Below, one piece after another: positions 27,129 through 36,135 of a DNA stretch of 64,000 bases. The DNA is from Prevotella bivia DSM 20514 (lineage in GTDB: Bacteria > Bacteroidota > Bacteroidia > Bacteroidales > Bacteroidaceae), in contig NZ_JH660660.1 of the NCBI RefSeq assembly GCF_000262545.1, positions 1,450,975 to 1,514,974 on the forward strand, written 5' to 3'. Position 1 is the stretch's first letter, and each line of letters starts with the position of its first letter. Below the pieces are notes generated by a model, which worked only from the letters and a program-made list of their open reading frames with translations, searched no databases and was not told the DNA's origin. A program made the position numbers and the translations under genes.

Positions 27129-27827
27129 ATGAAAAAAATATTGTCAGTATTCCTGCTAAGCACTCTTATTGTGTCGCCTAAACTTCAAGCACATGATTTC
27201 AAAGTGAATGGGAAAATAGATCTGGTAAGCGATTATGTGTGGCGTGGTGCCTATCAGAATTCAGGATTTTCAGTACAACCTACTTTGGCGCTTTCCTACC
27301 GCAATCTATCCTTATCGGCATGGGGCAGTCAAAGTTTAACTAAGTCAGATGGTGCACAGGAGTTTGACTTGATTTTGAACTATTCCATTGGTCGGTTTGG
27401 TATAACATTATTAGACTATTGGTGGAATGGTATTGCCGCACCCTATGGTGACTACAAACATGATCACCATTTCGAAGCATCATTGAGCTATACCATTAGC
27501 GAACGAATCCCACTTACATTAAGTTGGTCAACAATGTTTGCAGGGGGAGATGACAATCAATCGGGCAACCGTGCTTATTCAACCTACATCAATGCCTCAT
27601 ACAATATTCAATGCCCTTATGAGGTAACTCTTACTCCGTCAATTGGTTTTACGCCTTGGAAAGGTATGTATAATGCAGATGGAGCTACTGTTGCAGATAT
27701 TGCACTCAAGGCAAGCAAGGATATAAAAATTACAGAGCGATTTTCAATTCCGCTATTTGTGCAAGCTATTGTGGCACCTTCCTCCGACAAGACCTATTTG
27801 CTCGGTGGAGTTAGTCTAGGTTTTTAA
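27129..27827 (+). CDS. Outer-membrane beta-barrel protein (TorF/porin-like) after kdpC
   Basis: A 232-residue protein with a signal peptide (MKKILSVFLLSTLIVSPKLQA) and alternating strands typical of a small barrel. It begins with KVNGKIDLVSDYVWRGAYQN, the start seen in TorF-like proteins, and ends with Phe (GGVSLGF), the outer-membrane insertion signal. It starts ten bases after kdpC, so it is in the kdp operon. It may aid ion entry through the outer membrane under potassium stress, which is a guess from context. Confidence 0.75.
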   Translation: MKKILSVFLLSTLIVSPKLQAHDFKVNGKIDLVSDYVWRGAYQNSGFSVQPTLALSYRNLSLSAWGSQSLTKSDGAQEFDLILNYSIGRFGITLLDYWWNGIAAPYGDYKHDHHFEASLSYTISERIPLTLSWSTMFAGGDDNQSGNRAYSTYINASYNIQCPYEVTLTPSIGFTPWKGMYNADGATVADIALKASKDIKITERFSIPLFVQAIVAPSSDKTYLLGGVSLGF

Positions 27828-28059
27828 GGATCAGGACATCAAGGCGGTATGTGCTGAATATCTATACCTGTAATAATGCTTACGCAGATGTATTCCAGAC
27901 TGATTTTGGACAATGCCTACAACTTATGGGTATGATACAGCGTATTGCCTCAAGTCGCATTGTGGGGTAAGGGGATATTGTAGGCCGCAAGTGGGTGCTT
28001 CAAGTTCAAATTATCTGCTAATTCAGTAATGAGAGGACATGTACACGCAATAAGGACGT

Positions 28060-28503
28060 TCAAGGGCTTAGTTGCGGATTTGAGGATAATAAAAAAAACA
28101 ATAATTCTATGACTATTATTATAACGCTTATAAGCATACTGTAGAAGAATTTCTTTTTATAAATCTTCACTTCCTTCAATGAGAGTTTATTGAAGTGTGT
28201 CTGTAGTTTTTCATATTTGTTTTCATTGTATATTTTCATATTGATAAGAATTAAAAATACAAATAATATGAACAATGGGCTACTCAATAGTTCAAAACTA
28301 TCGGCAATACTTCTCTCTATTACTATATTTAGTAAAATTAATAGCATTATTACAAAGAACACTATATAAGAAAATTGAAGAACTGCTATTATAGCAAAAG
28401 TACGATCAGGAAAACCTCTTTTGGGTGTATTGTGCCAAAGCCAATAAAATATATTATCACAAAATGATATCTTGTCTTTTTGTGGAATAAAGTATGTTTT
28501 CAT
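28060..28503 (-). CDS. Hypothetical membrane protein with three hydrophobic segments
   Basis: A 147-residue protein with no family that I recognise. It begins MKTYFIPQKDKISFCDNIFY. Hydrophobic stretches lie around residues 37-63 (IIAVLQFSYIVFFVIMLLIL), 74-90 and 120-142. A charged loop (KLSLKEVKIYKKK) lies between the last two. It is A/T-rich, unlike the kdp genes next to it, and stands alone. About 230 bases between it and the barrel gene hold no recognisable gene. Confidence 0.55.
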   Translation of the reverse strand: MKTYFIPQKDKISFCDNIFYWLWHNTPKRGFPDRTFAIIAVLQFSYIVFFVIMLLILLNIVIERSIADSFELLSSPLFILFVFLILINMKIYNENKYEKLQTHFNKLSLKEVKIYKKKFFYSMLISVIIIVIELLFFLLSSNPQLSP

Positions 28504-28621
28504 TTATGTGATTTTACTTGAGATAGTGATCATCTTAATTTCCCTTGCCGAAATTCTGGATAGTGAGGATTATATTTAACCTTAATTCCGCAACACTATT
28601 ATAAATTAAACTTTTTAAGTA

Positions 28622-28836
28622 CCTGAGCAACAAAAAGTTGCTCAGGATTTTGCCATGTCAGAATTTTTACTTATCTTAGTGTTGCAAAAAAAACAAGAGA
28701 ATCCGACGATAGATATGGCGAAGATACAAATTAAATCTGAGAGACTCACTCCTTTTGGGGGATTATTTTCAATCATGGAGCAATTTGACTCCACATTATC
28801 ATCTGTAATCGACTCAACCCACGGTCTAGGGTGTAG
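28622..28836 (+). pseudogene. 5' remnant of an IS1380-type transposase gene with its left end
   Basis: From the ATG at 28715 the frame reads MAKIQIKSERLTPFGGLFSI, then MEQFDSTLSSVIDSTHGLGC. This is the N-terminus of IS1380-family transposases of Bacteroidetes. It breaks off after about 40 codons at the border of the next repeat element. A perfect 10-bp hairpin (28622-28631 with 28637-28646, loop AAAAA) sits at the left and may be a terminator near the element end. No catalytic region remains. Confidence 0.75.
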
Positions 28837-29030
28837 AGGTGGGTTCTATTAATTCCTACGGTTATTAATATCATTGATGAGCTACTTACCTTTTTATGTC
28901 TTTTCGTTTCTTATCGGCTCATTTTGTAAGTTTCTTCAGTCGTTATGCCCGCATAACTTCTTCATTAACTTTCAAACTGATCTCGATAATAATTCAAAAA
29001 TCCATAAAAGCTCATTTATAGAACCCACCT
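28837..29030. mobile_element. 194-bp MITE-like element with terminal inverted repeats
   Basis: The ends are AGGTGGGTTCTATTAAT (28837-28853) and its inverse at 29014-29030, matching in 16 of 17 positions. The inside has no transposase frame. It interrupts the IS1380 remnant directly at its left end. No obvious target duplication was seen. It could be a non-autonomous transposon or an internally deleted insertion sequence. Confidence 0.5.
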
Positions 29031-29062
29031 TAAATAATTCTTATCCCGAACAGGAGCATTTA

Positions 29063-30253
29063 CTAATTTGATATCACTCGTTTTTGCCAATCAGTATGAT
29101 TATGAGCTTTATTGAGAGCTGGATTATAGGGATTATCGATATATACAGACAACCCAGAATGCTGAATAATTGGTAGGGAAATAAGATGAGATGTATTATT
29201 CTTATAAATCACAAGATGGTTCATCACCCTAGCTATCTCTTTACGCTGCTCTGTTGTTAGAGCTAAATAGTTAAGATATTGGCTAAAGTCAAAAAATAGA
29301 TGCGTAGAATACCGATCATAAGGTTGAAACAAACTCCTTTGGCTAGACAAATCCTTATACAAGGAACTCTTAAAAAGGATATGCCTACTTAATTCTGCCA
29401 TTTCCTCAAACGCACTAGCTCTAATAACACTAATAGTGGCAGAACGATAAATACCCTCCTGCTTATTCCAATAGTCAAAATAAGCTGTTGCAAAAGCTAT
29501 TAGAGGACGAGGCTGATTGCATCGAGTACAAAAGAGTTTACTCAAATGGGTACGATAAATAGGGGTAAACCCTGGACTGAGAATTTCTGTAGCAGAGGCA
29601 ATAAAATAATCGGCTTTATTACGCAACGAATAAAGTGCTTCAACATTTGCCATAAAACACATATCAAAAGCTATAAATGTAAATCGATGATCGGGTATTG
29701 CTCCTGCAAAATCGTCGATATTCATATAGTGTGTGCCATCTTTAATGAGCGCACGTGTTACAATCCCTTCACCTTGCACCTTGGGGATACCTTGCATATG
29801 AGCTTCCTGTATGTTAGTAGCAGCAGAAGTATTTCTTTCTGCAGGTAGCCATCCCGTAGCATGACTAAAAACAATGAAACCATAAGTATCTGCTGGAGCA
29901 AAATGAGACATATCAGCAATAACGGTTGTGAGTAGCACGCGGTCAGCCATATTATCTTGAGTATAAACGCGAAGCGTATCCCATTGCTTTTGACCATTGC
30001 TCATAGTAGCTTGCAATAACAAGGGGGGATGCTTCCCATCATCTGTAACCACTAAGAGCTTACCCATACTAGCATTCCAACCTGTTAACAATGCTTCACA
30101 CTTACTTTTAGCTTCTGCCGATAGGTCATTATCGGCTGCAATATAAGCCAAAACTGTACGGGTCTTATACTGCTGTTGATAGATATTTTCCTCTTTCGAA
30201 CAAGAAAAAAGAATAAAGAAACTAAAGACAAAACATAAACTTATTATACGCAT
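29063..30253 (-). CDS. Clostripain-family (C11) cysteine peptidase lipoprotein
   Basis: A 396-residue secreted peptidase. The lipoprotein signal ends at Cys18 (MRIISLCFVFSFFILFSC). The C11 signature is present: an N-terminal strand TVLAYIAADNDLS, the catalytic His in YGFIVFSHATGWLP, and the catalytic Cys in FTFIAFDMCFMANVEAL followed by ADYFIASATEILSPG. Clostripain-type peptidases cleave after basic residues. A lipid anchor suggests placement in the periplasm or on the cell surface. It is near fimbrillin-like genes but apparently separately expressed, with the promoter almost touching the start codon. Confidence 0.88.
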   Translation of the reverse strand: MRIISLCFVFSFFILFSCSKEENIYQQQYKTRTVLAYIAADNDLSAEAKSKCEALLTGWNASMGKLLVVTDDGKHPPLLLQATMSNGQKQWDTLRVYTQDNMADRVLLTTVIADMSHFAPADTYGFIVFSHATGWLPAERNTSAATNIQEAHMQGIPKVQGEGIVTRALIKDGTHYMNIDDFAGAIPDHRFTFIAFDMCFMANVEALYSLRNKADYFIASATEILSPGFTPIYRTHLSKLFCTRCNQPRPLIAFATAYFDYWNKQEGIYRSATISVIRASAFEEMAELSRHILFKSSLYKDLSSQRSLFQPYDRYSTHLFFDFSQYLNYLALTTEQRKEIARVMNHLVIYKNNTSHLISLPIIQHSGLSVYIDNPYNPALNKAHNHTDWQKRVISN

Positions 30254-30258
30254 AAAAG

Positions 30259-30266
30259 CAAAGATA
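30259..30266 (-). promoter_or_regulatory. -7 promoter element five bases before the C11 peptidase start
   Basis: On the minus strand the sequence reads TATCTTTG, then CTTTT, then the ATG of the peptidase. With the usual start distance of a Bacteroidetes promoter, the transcript would begin at or next to the ATG, giving an essentially leaderless mRNA. If the real start is a later Met, the signal peptide would be lost, so the first ATG is preferred. Confidence 0.6.
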
Positions 30267-30357
30267 AGACGATATAATCAATTAGGTAATCCTCTACAGT
30301 ATAGCTTGTTCTAACGCTACTGCAAAAAGAATATATAGAAATCTTACTTAAAATATA

Positions 30358-30399
30358 TTAGGCGTGCGCTTTCGGGAGCCCGAGTGCTAACACGCCTAA
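30358..30399 (-). terminator. Hairpin after the fimbrillin-like gene
   Basis: TTAGGCGTG (30358-30366) pairs with CACGCCTAA (30391-30399), with an inner CGGG/CCCG stem. It lies 20 bases after the stop of the minus-strand gene at 30421 and is flanked by A/T-rich sequence. Confidence 0.6.
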
Positions 30400-30420
30400 A
30401 AAAAACTAATTACTTAAACC

Positions 30421-32115
30421 TTAATTGCGGAAAGGAAGAATGAAAGAGAGATAATTTTGATTGGGATAATAATATACATATAATAAAGTACCCAACTTAG
30501 TACCTACTGAACCTATTGTAGTTCCCAACTCTTTATCACCAGTCCACAAATCTCCTATTATATATCTAACAACATCACTACCAGCAGATTGGTTCCAATA
30601 ATTCTCGTTAGCTATATCCTGCACTTTTACAGAGGCACCTTTCTCACCTAAATAACGCGTTTGTACAACAACGCCTGGATAACGAGACGTAAATTTAAAA
30701 GCTGTAAGATACTTATTATTAGCCCCCTTAAATCTAAGAGCATAAGCTACATTTTTCTCAGTAGAATAATAATCAGAAGTGATGGATAAAGGAGCCTTCT
30801 CTCCATGAAATTTCACAGTTTCTTTAACATTCTGTGCATTTACTGCACCAGAAAAGAAAGTTTGAGCACCATCAAAAGTCCACACATAATACGTTATAAC
30901 CATAGCTTCTTCCCATTTAGGAAGATGCCATCCTTTAGGCGAAGGATCTCCATCATTGTTACCTTTATAGGACGCTGGCGCATTGGTAGACTTTGCAATA
31001 GCTTCCTTCCAACTTTTAACAGAAGGCAAAGCGGAATTATACATATTAATATTATCACCTAAAAAAACTTTATTGCTACTCCACAAACGAGCATCTGTTG
31101 CTTGCATAGAAGCCTTCTCATTTCCGCCTGTTAAGTCTGTTTTATTACGTCCCCATTGATAGAGCTTTCCAAGATTTTTTTGACCGAAATTATCGTCTGT
31201 TACAACAGGACCAAAAGTATTTAGATCTGTAACATAAGCCTTTGCTATCCATGCAACAGGATTTAACGATGTAGTAGCAGCTTTCTGGGTCAAAGTAATC
31301 AATTTGGGTGCAACCTTATTAGGAGCGTAAGCATTCTGCACTTCCAATACTGCTGAGCGGTCATATAAATCCACATTTTTGCCAATCTTCACCAAAAAAG
31401 TCTGTTGTAATTTGCCACCGCTAATATTAGCCGTACCCAATTCACTAACAGAAATCCAAGGGTATTCTGCCTTATTTATCAAGATACGGCTTTCCATAGC
31501 AGGGCTTTCCACATTCACCTTCAAATAGTAAGCTTCAGGAGTGGTGACGTTAATGCTTGTTACCTTATTAGCCTCTGCATTGTTGGCAGTATGGTGTGCA
31601 GTAGCAGCAGTACCTTTGTCATTAGAAGCTGCAATCGATTTTACTGTAGGCATCGCAGCATCTGTTCCAGGCTTCAGTGTCGATACACCTCCTTCATCCC
31701 AATCTTTTACTTCTACAATATTAAAAGTCACATGAGAAATATCATCTGCATTGCGAAGCTGAACGATATAACGTGTATTACGCTTTACTTTTCTGCCAGT
31801 AAAAGGAATTGCAAATTGAGCTTTCTGCCCTTTGTAGAGACCTTGCACCTCAACAATTAATTCGTCAGCCTTATTTTCATAAGTGTAGAGCTGCATATGC
31901 ATCTTTTTCATATCGCCACTAACACCCTTATTAGGAACAAATGGTCCAATAGCTAAAGCAACACTTCCTAAATTATCCTTACAATAAAGCTCAGGAGTTT
32001 GTCCCTTAACGAGATAGGACTGATTAATACTCTGACGAAGTTGGAAAAGCCACACTAATTTGACCCACGCTGGCAAGTATTTTAGACCCAGTAAGGTTAA
32101 AATAACCAGCCCCAC
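30421..32115 (-). CDS. Fimbrillin-like/FISUMP-domain surface protein, 5' end replaced by insertion sequence
   Basis: The 564-residue frame has two parts. The first 25 residues (MGLVILTLLGLKYLPAWVKL and on to WLFQ) are encoded by the end of the IS21 element. The rest begins LRQSINQSYLVKGQTPELYC. It has fimbrillin-like beta segments, repeated BACON-like strands (YLKVNVESPAMESRILIN, PWISVSEL), and a C-terminal FISUMP-like domain with GDPSPKGWHLPKWEEA. The native signal peptide is missing, so secretion is doubtful and the gene is probably a remnant of a longer one. Without the IS part it ends at about 32039. Confidence 0.75.
   Translation of the reverse strand: MGLVILTLLGLKYLPAWVKLVWLFQLRQSINQSYLVKGQTPELYCKDNLGSVALAIGPFVPNKGVSGDMKKMHMQLYTYENKADELIVEVQGLYKGQKAQFAIPFTGRKVKRNTRYIVQLRNADDISHVTFNIVEVKDWDEGGVSTLKPGTDAAMPTVKSIAASNDKGTAATAHHTANNAEANKVTSINVTTPEAYYLKVNVESPAMESRILINKAEYPWISVSELGTANISGGKLQQTFLVKIGKNVDLYDRSAVLEVQNAYAPNKVAPKLITLTQKAATTSLNPVAWIAKAYVTDLNTFGPVVTDDNFGQKNLGKLYQWGRNKTDLTGGNEKASMQATDARLWSSNKVFLGDNINMYNSALPSVKSWKEAIAKSTNAPASYKGNNDGDPSPKGWHLPKWEEAMVITYYVWTFDGAQTFFSGAVNAQNVKETVKFHGEKAPLSITSDYYSTEKNVAYALRFKGANNKYLTAFKFTSRYPGVVVQTRYLGEKGASVKVQDIANENYWNQSAGSDVVRYIIGDLWTGDKELGTTIGSVGTKLGTLLYVYYYPNQNYLSFILPFRN
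32040..32094 (+). repeat. Left inverted repeat of the IS21 element
   Basis: Begins GTTGGAAAAGCCACACTAAT and ends GACCCAGTAA. It encodes the extra N-terminal residues of the neighbouring minus-strand frame. Confidence 0.8.
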
Positions 32116-32221
32116 CTTGCCAAAATAAGAATGACCCTTTGAAACGCTAGTTTTTTAGGGTCATTTTGTAGTTTTGTGTTACTGTCCTGGTCGGCATTAA
32201 AAACATAAAACTATTATTTAT

Positions 32222-33811
32222 ATGACAAAATTAAAGAATTTATTGCGCTGTTACGCATCTGGTATGGGAATAAGAAGTATTTCTAGTACTTTCCATATAT
32301 CTCGTAACACCCTCCGCAAGTATGTCCGTAAATTCCAAGAAAGTGGCTTGTCTATGGAGCAAATTCTGTCGCTTTCAGATGATAAGCTAGCGGACTTGTT
32401 TTCAGATGGGCATTCTCGTAACCGTCCGCCTTCTGCTCGTAAGTTGGAGTTAGAGGCACTTGTTCCTGATTATGTGAAACGGCTTAGCAAGAAGGGTGTT
32501 TCTATCTTATCTCTTCACACGGAGTATCTCAAAACTCATCCTAATGGTTACCAGTATTCTACTTTCAAACACGCAATCCATGCCTACAGATGTCAAACAC
32601 GAGCCGTAGGACATGTAGAGCACCTTGCTGGCGATCAGATGTATATTGATTATGCGGGTGATAAACTAGAGATAGTCGAAGAACAGACGGGTGAGGTGCG
32701 GAAGGTAGAGGTTTTTGTGGCTACCCTTCCATGCAGTCATTACACCTATTGCGAGGCAGTGTGGTCGCAGAAGAAGGAAGACCTTATCGTTGCTTGCGAG
32801 AATGCTCTTCATTTCTTTGGTGGTGTACCCAAGGCTGTTGTGCCTGACAACTTAAAATCAGCCGTTATCCGCAGTGATCGTAATGAGCCTGTTATCAATG
32901 ACGACTTCGCTGCTATGGCTGAATTTTATGACATGGCTGTTTATCCAGCTAGGGTGCGCCGTCCCAAGGACAAGGCACTGGTTGAGAATGCTGTAAAGCT
33001 AATGTATCGGTCGGTATATGTAGATATTGAAGGGCAAATTTTCCATAATCTAGAATCACTTAATATTGCTATACGCACATCTTTAGAAGCATTTAATAGC
33101 CGTAGATTGAGTGGACGTAAGGAATCCCGCCAAGAACTATTTGAGGAAATGGAAAAAGATTTTCTTCGTCCTCTTCCTACCGCTCGCTATCAGATGAAGT
33201 CTAGAAAGTCTGCTACTGTCATGGCTAATAGCTTCGTTATGCTAAGAAAGCATAGTTATAGTGTTCCAACAGAGTATATCGGCAAACGTATGGAGCTTAT
33301 TTACGATAATGACAATGTTCAAATCTACTATGGGTTAAAGTTAGTTACCATCCATCAGCGAGATGATACTCCCTATACCTACTCACAGAAAGATGCACAT
33401 AATCTTCCTGGTCATCATGGTAGCTTTGAAAAGGATTTGGAGGAAATATATCAACGGGCAGGGCAAATAGACAACATCCTTCTGCTTTATCTCAAGGAAG
33501 TCGCTACGCAGATGAAATATCCACCAAAAGCCTTCCGCTCTTGCCGTGGTATCATGTCGCTGGAGAAGAAGTATGGCATGGCTCGTCTAGTAGCAGCTTG
33601 TAACTGTGCTTCGGAAGGACGACGCTATGGCTATAATGAGATAAAGGATATACTACAGAAGGGTGATGATGCTTCCTATATATCTATGGATGAAGATAAT
33701 ATGGAGCTATCTCCTGAATATAAATCAAAAACGCATAAGAACATACGAGGCAAGGATTATTTCTCAAAGCAATTATCCAATAATAACAATAATAGCAAAC
33801 AATTAAAGTAA
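32222..33811 (+). CDS. istA: IS21-family transposase IstA
   Basis: A 529-residue transposase with an N-terminal helix-turn-helix (GMGIRSISSTFHISRNTLRKYV). Its DDE integrase core starts at GDQMYIDYAGDKLEI (first Asp), continues AVVPDNLKSAV (second Asp) and ends KDKALVENAVKLMY (Glu). A C-terminal Mu-type domain follows (SFVMLRKHSYSVPTEYIGK). It cuts and joins the element's ends. It stops six bases before istB, the normal two-gene arrangement. No truncation is visible. Confidence 0.96.
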   Translation: MTKLKNLLRCYASGMGIRSISSTFHISRNTLRKYVRKFQESGLSMEQILSLSDDKLADLFSDGHSRNRPPSARKLELEALVPDYVKRLSKKGVSILSLHTEYLKTHPNGYQYSTFKHAIHAYRCQTRAVGHVEHLAGDQMYIDYAGDKLEIVEEQTGEVRKVEVFVATLPCSHYTYCEAVWSQKKEDLIVACENALHFFGGVPKAVVPDNLKSAVIRSDRNEPVINDDFAAMAEFYDMAVYPARVRRPKDKALVENAVKLMYRSVYVDIEGQIFHNLESLNIAIRTSLEAFNSRRLSGRKESRQELFEEMEKDFLRPLPTARYQMKSRKSATVMANSFVMLRKHSYSVPTEYIGKRMELIYDNDNVQIYYGLKLVTIHQRDDTPYTYSQKDAHNLPGHHGSFEKDLEEIYQRAGQIDNILLLYLKEVATQMKYPPKAFRSCRGIMSLEKKYGMARLVAACNCASEGRRYGYNEIKDILQKGDDASYISMDEDNMELSPEYKSKTHKNIRGKDYFSKQLSNNNNNSKQLK

Positions 33812-33817
33812 ACAACT

Positions 33818-34606
33818 ATGGAACTAAATAATAATAAGACAGCACCTATTGTGCAAGAAATGGATAAGAATCAGTTATCTCTTGATTTAATGCATAGAAT
33901 GAGGCTTACGGGTATGGCAACTGCCTTTGAAGAAAGTCTAACAACTACAATTGCAGATACGATGACACCAGATGCCTTTTTATCATGGCTCTTATCTCGA
34001 GAATGGGACTATCGTTCCGCAGCTGCTATTGAAAGACTCATAAAATCAGCAGGGTTTAGATATAAAGCCTATCCTGAGCAAATAGATTATAATATCAATC
34101 GCAACCTTAGCCAAAACAAAATGGAGAGAATACTCTCACTTGATTTTATCAAGCAAGGACGCAATATATTTATTACTGGTTCATCAGGAACTGGTAAAAG
34201 TTTTATCGCTACAGCTATAGGCTATCATGCTTGTAAAAATGGTATTAGAACGATGTATGCTAATATGTCAAAATTACTAGGGATACTTAAAGTCGCCAAG
34301 AATAAAGGAACGTTAGAAACAGAGCTAAAGAAGATAGAGCGATGTCGCTTGTTAATCCTCGACGATGCCTTCCTTGTACCTGTAGATGCAAAAGAGCGTC
34401 CTATATTACTTGATATTATAGAAGATAGGCATGAAAGGAAGTCGATTATCATATCTTCTCAACTTCCTGTGGACAACTGGTACGATGCAATAGGCGACCC
34501 TACCGTGGCAGATGCTGTACTAGATAGAATCGTGCATAGCTCATATCAAATAGAACTAACTGGAGAGAGTCTTAGAAAGATAAAAGCAAAGAATATTGGT
34601 AGGTAA
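33818..34606 (+). CDS. istB: IS21-family helper ATPase IstB
   Basis: A 262-residue AAA+ ATPase similar to DnaC. It has the Walker A motif FITGSSGTGKSFIATAI and the Walker B motif RCRLLILDDAFL, where most relatives have DD(F/L)G. An arginine region lies at SQLPVDNWYDAIGDPTVADA and VLDRIVHSSYQIELTGESLR. It helps IstA choose targets. Complete length for the family. Confidence 0.96.
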   Translation: MELNNNKTAPIVQEMDKNQLSLDLMHRMRLTGMATAFEESLTTTIADTMTPDAFLSWLLSREWDYRSAAAIERLIKSAGFRYKAYPEQIDYNINRNLSQNKMERILSLDFIKQGRNIFITGSSGTGKSFIATAIGYHACKNGIRTMYANMSKLLGILKVAKNKGTLETELKKIERCRLLILDDAFLVPVDAKERPILLDIIEDRHERKSIIISSQLPVDNWYDAIGDPTVADAVLDRIVHSSYQIELTGESLRKIKAKNIGR

Positions 34607-34664
34607 TAGCGAAATAAAATGACCCACCCGACCAGGGCATTTAGTGGGTCAATAATAAATCGTT

Positions 34665-34720
34665 TTACTGGGTCTAAAATACTTTGCCAGCGTGGGTCAA
34701 ATTAGTGTGGCTTTTCCAAC
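34665..34720 (-). repeat. Right inverted repeat of the IS21 element
   Basis: This is the inverse of 32040-32094, with one extra A (GGCAAAGTATT instead of GGCAAGTATT). The sequence beyond it is GC-rich and unrelated to the left flank. Confidence 0.8.
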
Positions 34721-35824
34721 ATCTACACCGACAAGCAAACCTCCAACGAAATCGTCTCCGCTGGAGCCGAACCGGCGACCGTAGGCAACAACGCCGACGC
34801 CTTCGTGCGCAACGCCGCTGGCACCCCATCCCAGTTCACCGTGAGCAAGGATGGCAAGAAGGTAAACTTCACCGACGGCAACCTGCAGTACATGATGCCT
34901 AAGCAGGTATATTCACTCACCGTGCGCAAGCACATCGACTCCAACACCCTCTACCGCAAGGGCAAGGACCAACCACTAGCGCTGGAAGCCAAGTACAACG
35001 TGCTGAAGGGATACTACCGACTCGCCCCCGAGCAGTGGATCATAGTGCCCCCCACCAACACAACGACCGAAAACGGCTACTTCGGTGAGTACACCTGTGT
35101 GCAGGACGTCGACGGCGCATGGAACGTGAGCTGCACCGACAACCCCGTGTTCGACATGTTCTTCTTCGGACGCCCAAAGTACCCCACCCTCATCGAAAAG
35201 AACAAGGGCAAATACTTCCTGCCCATAAAAAACACAGAGTACCAGGGCACGGACCAAGACTGGACCAAATACGCAAAGCTGGCCGACAGCCCCGACCCAT
35301 TAGTAACCCCCAGCAATAGCGATTGGCAGTACCTATTCGACGTGCGCCGTTTTCCTGACGACGCCAGCACGCCTGCTTTCGCCCTCGCGTTCCTCGACCT
35401 CAACGGCAACGGTACTGTGGAGAGAAAAGTGGACCAGGCTGGAATCGTGATATTCCCCGATGGAATGAACAAGTCGACTGCAATGTCGCTCTTCACCGCA
35501 CCGAATGGCTCTACTTTCGGCAAGCATACCCTCGACACCAACGGGCCGAGCGGCAATAAGGGCAAGATCCTCAAGATGGAAGCCGTCACCGAGAAGGGCT
35601 GCCTCTTCTTGCCCTTTGCCGGATGGAACACAGGCTTTAACAAAGGCAAATGCAAGATAGATCAGATAGGCCGCCACTTCAACTACTGGACCTCCACGTC
35701 CGACGGTAAGGCGATACCGGAGAACGTGTCAATGATCCACTACAACATTACGATCGGCGCGGTGTTCGGCTCGAAAGGCGAACTCGGCGGCAACTCCGTG
35801 CGCTTGGTGCGCGTCGTAAAATAA
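34712..35824 (+). pseudogene. GC-rich surface-protein gene truncated at its 5' end by the IS21 element
   Basis: The frame is open from the end of the IS (FSNIYTDKQTSNEIVSAG), with no native start. The first usable codon, GTG at 34805, lies well inside. The body reads FTVSKDGKKVNFTDGNLQY, then a FISUMP-like domain ending NSVRLVRVVK, a pattern of Prevotella surface lipoproteins. The signal peptide and lipobox are lost. The codon usage is strongly G/C-ended, unlike the A/T-rich left flank. It reads away from the IS, as does the minus-strand surface gene on the other side. Confidence 0.75.
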
Positions 35825-35909
35825 CACCAACCCCCAGGGGAACAACACTTCCGCGAGAAAAGAAGTTCTGAACCCCGAGGGGGGGGACATCGCCGGCACC
35901 GCTCAATAG

Positions 35910-36077
35910 GTGTACCAGCTGTTCAGAAAGTACGGCGACCTTACCGACCCGCACGCCGAGGAGCTGGCGAGGCTCAAGACATTGATTGCCGAGTACGAGC
36001 AGAGCTCGCACTTCACCGTTGGGGCGGTCAAATTCACCGTACTGGCGGCAGGCACAGACACGGAGCGGATAGCGTAA
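35910..36077 (+). pseudogene. Remnant coding tail behind an in-frame TAG
   Basis: A 55-codon frame beginning VYQLFRKYGDLTDPHAEELA and ending AAGTDTERIA, with the same G/C-rich codon style as the gene before it. It is preceded directly by an in-frame TAG and upstream codons that also look coding (DIAGTAQ). This suggests a longer gene broken by a stop. It is followed 28 bases later by a strong terminator. The product is unknown. Confidence 0.45.
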
Positions 36078-36104
36078 GCGGCGACTACATAGACATCGGA
36101 ATTT

Positions 36105-36135
36105 GGCGAGGGCTCGCAAGCCCTCGCCATTTTTT
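36105..36135 (+). terminator. Strong GC-rich intrinsic terminator
   Basis: GGCGAGGGCT (36105-36114) pairs perfectly with AGCCCTCGCC (36119-36128), loop CGCA, followed by ATTTTTT. It ends the GC-rich segment. The gene-free stretch to 36300 shows nothing else. Confidence 0.88.

Larger units (their letters stand above)
32040..34720 (+). mobile_element. IS21-family insertion sequence with long inverted ends
   Basis: Two transposition genes (istA, istB) are enclosed by long inverted repeats: 32040-32094 and 34665-34720 are the same sequence in opposite orientation with one inserted base. Further inside, CCTGGTCGG near 32186 recurs inverted near 34630, as expected of the multiple repeats at IS21 ends. 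The exact tips are uncertain. The flanking bases do not show a direct target duplication. Both genes look intact. Confidence 0.85.

Noticed and set aside
27828-28059. Possible degraded gene after the barrel-protein gene
   Set aside because: Short coding-like pieces exist in several frames but with many stops and no recognisable family.
28874-29071. 65-codon frame inside the MITE-like element
   Set aside because: It crosses the right inverted end and runs to the stop of the peptidase gene on the other strand. No homology seen; most likely chance.
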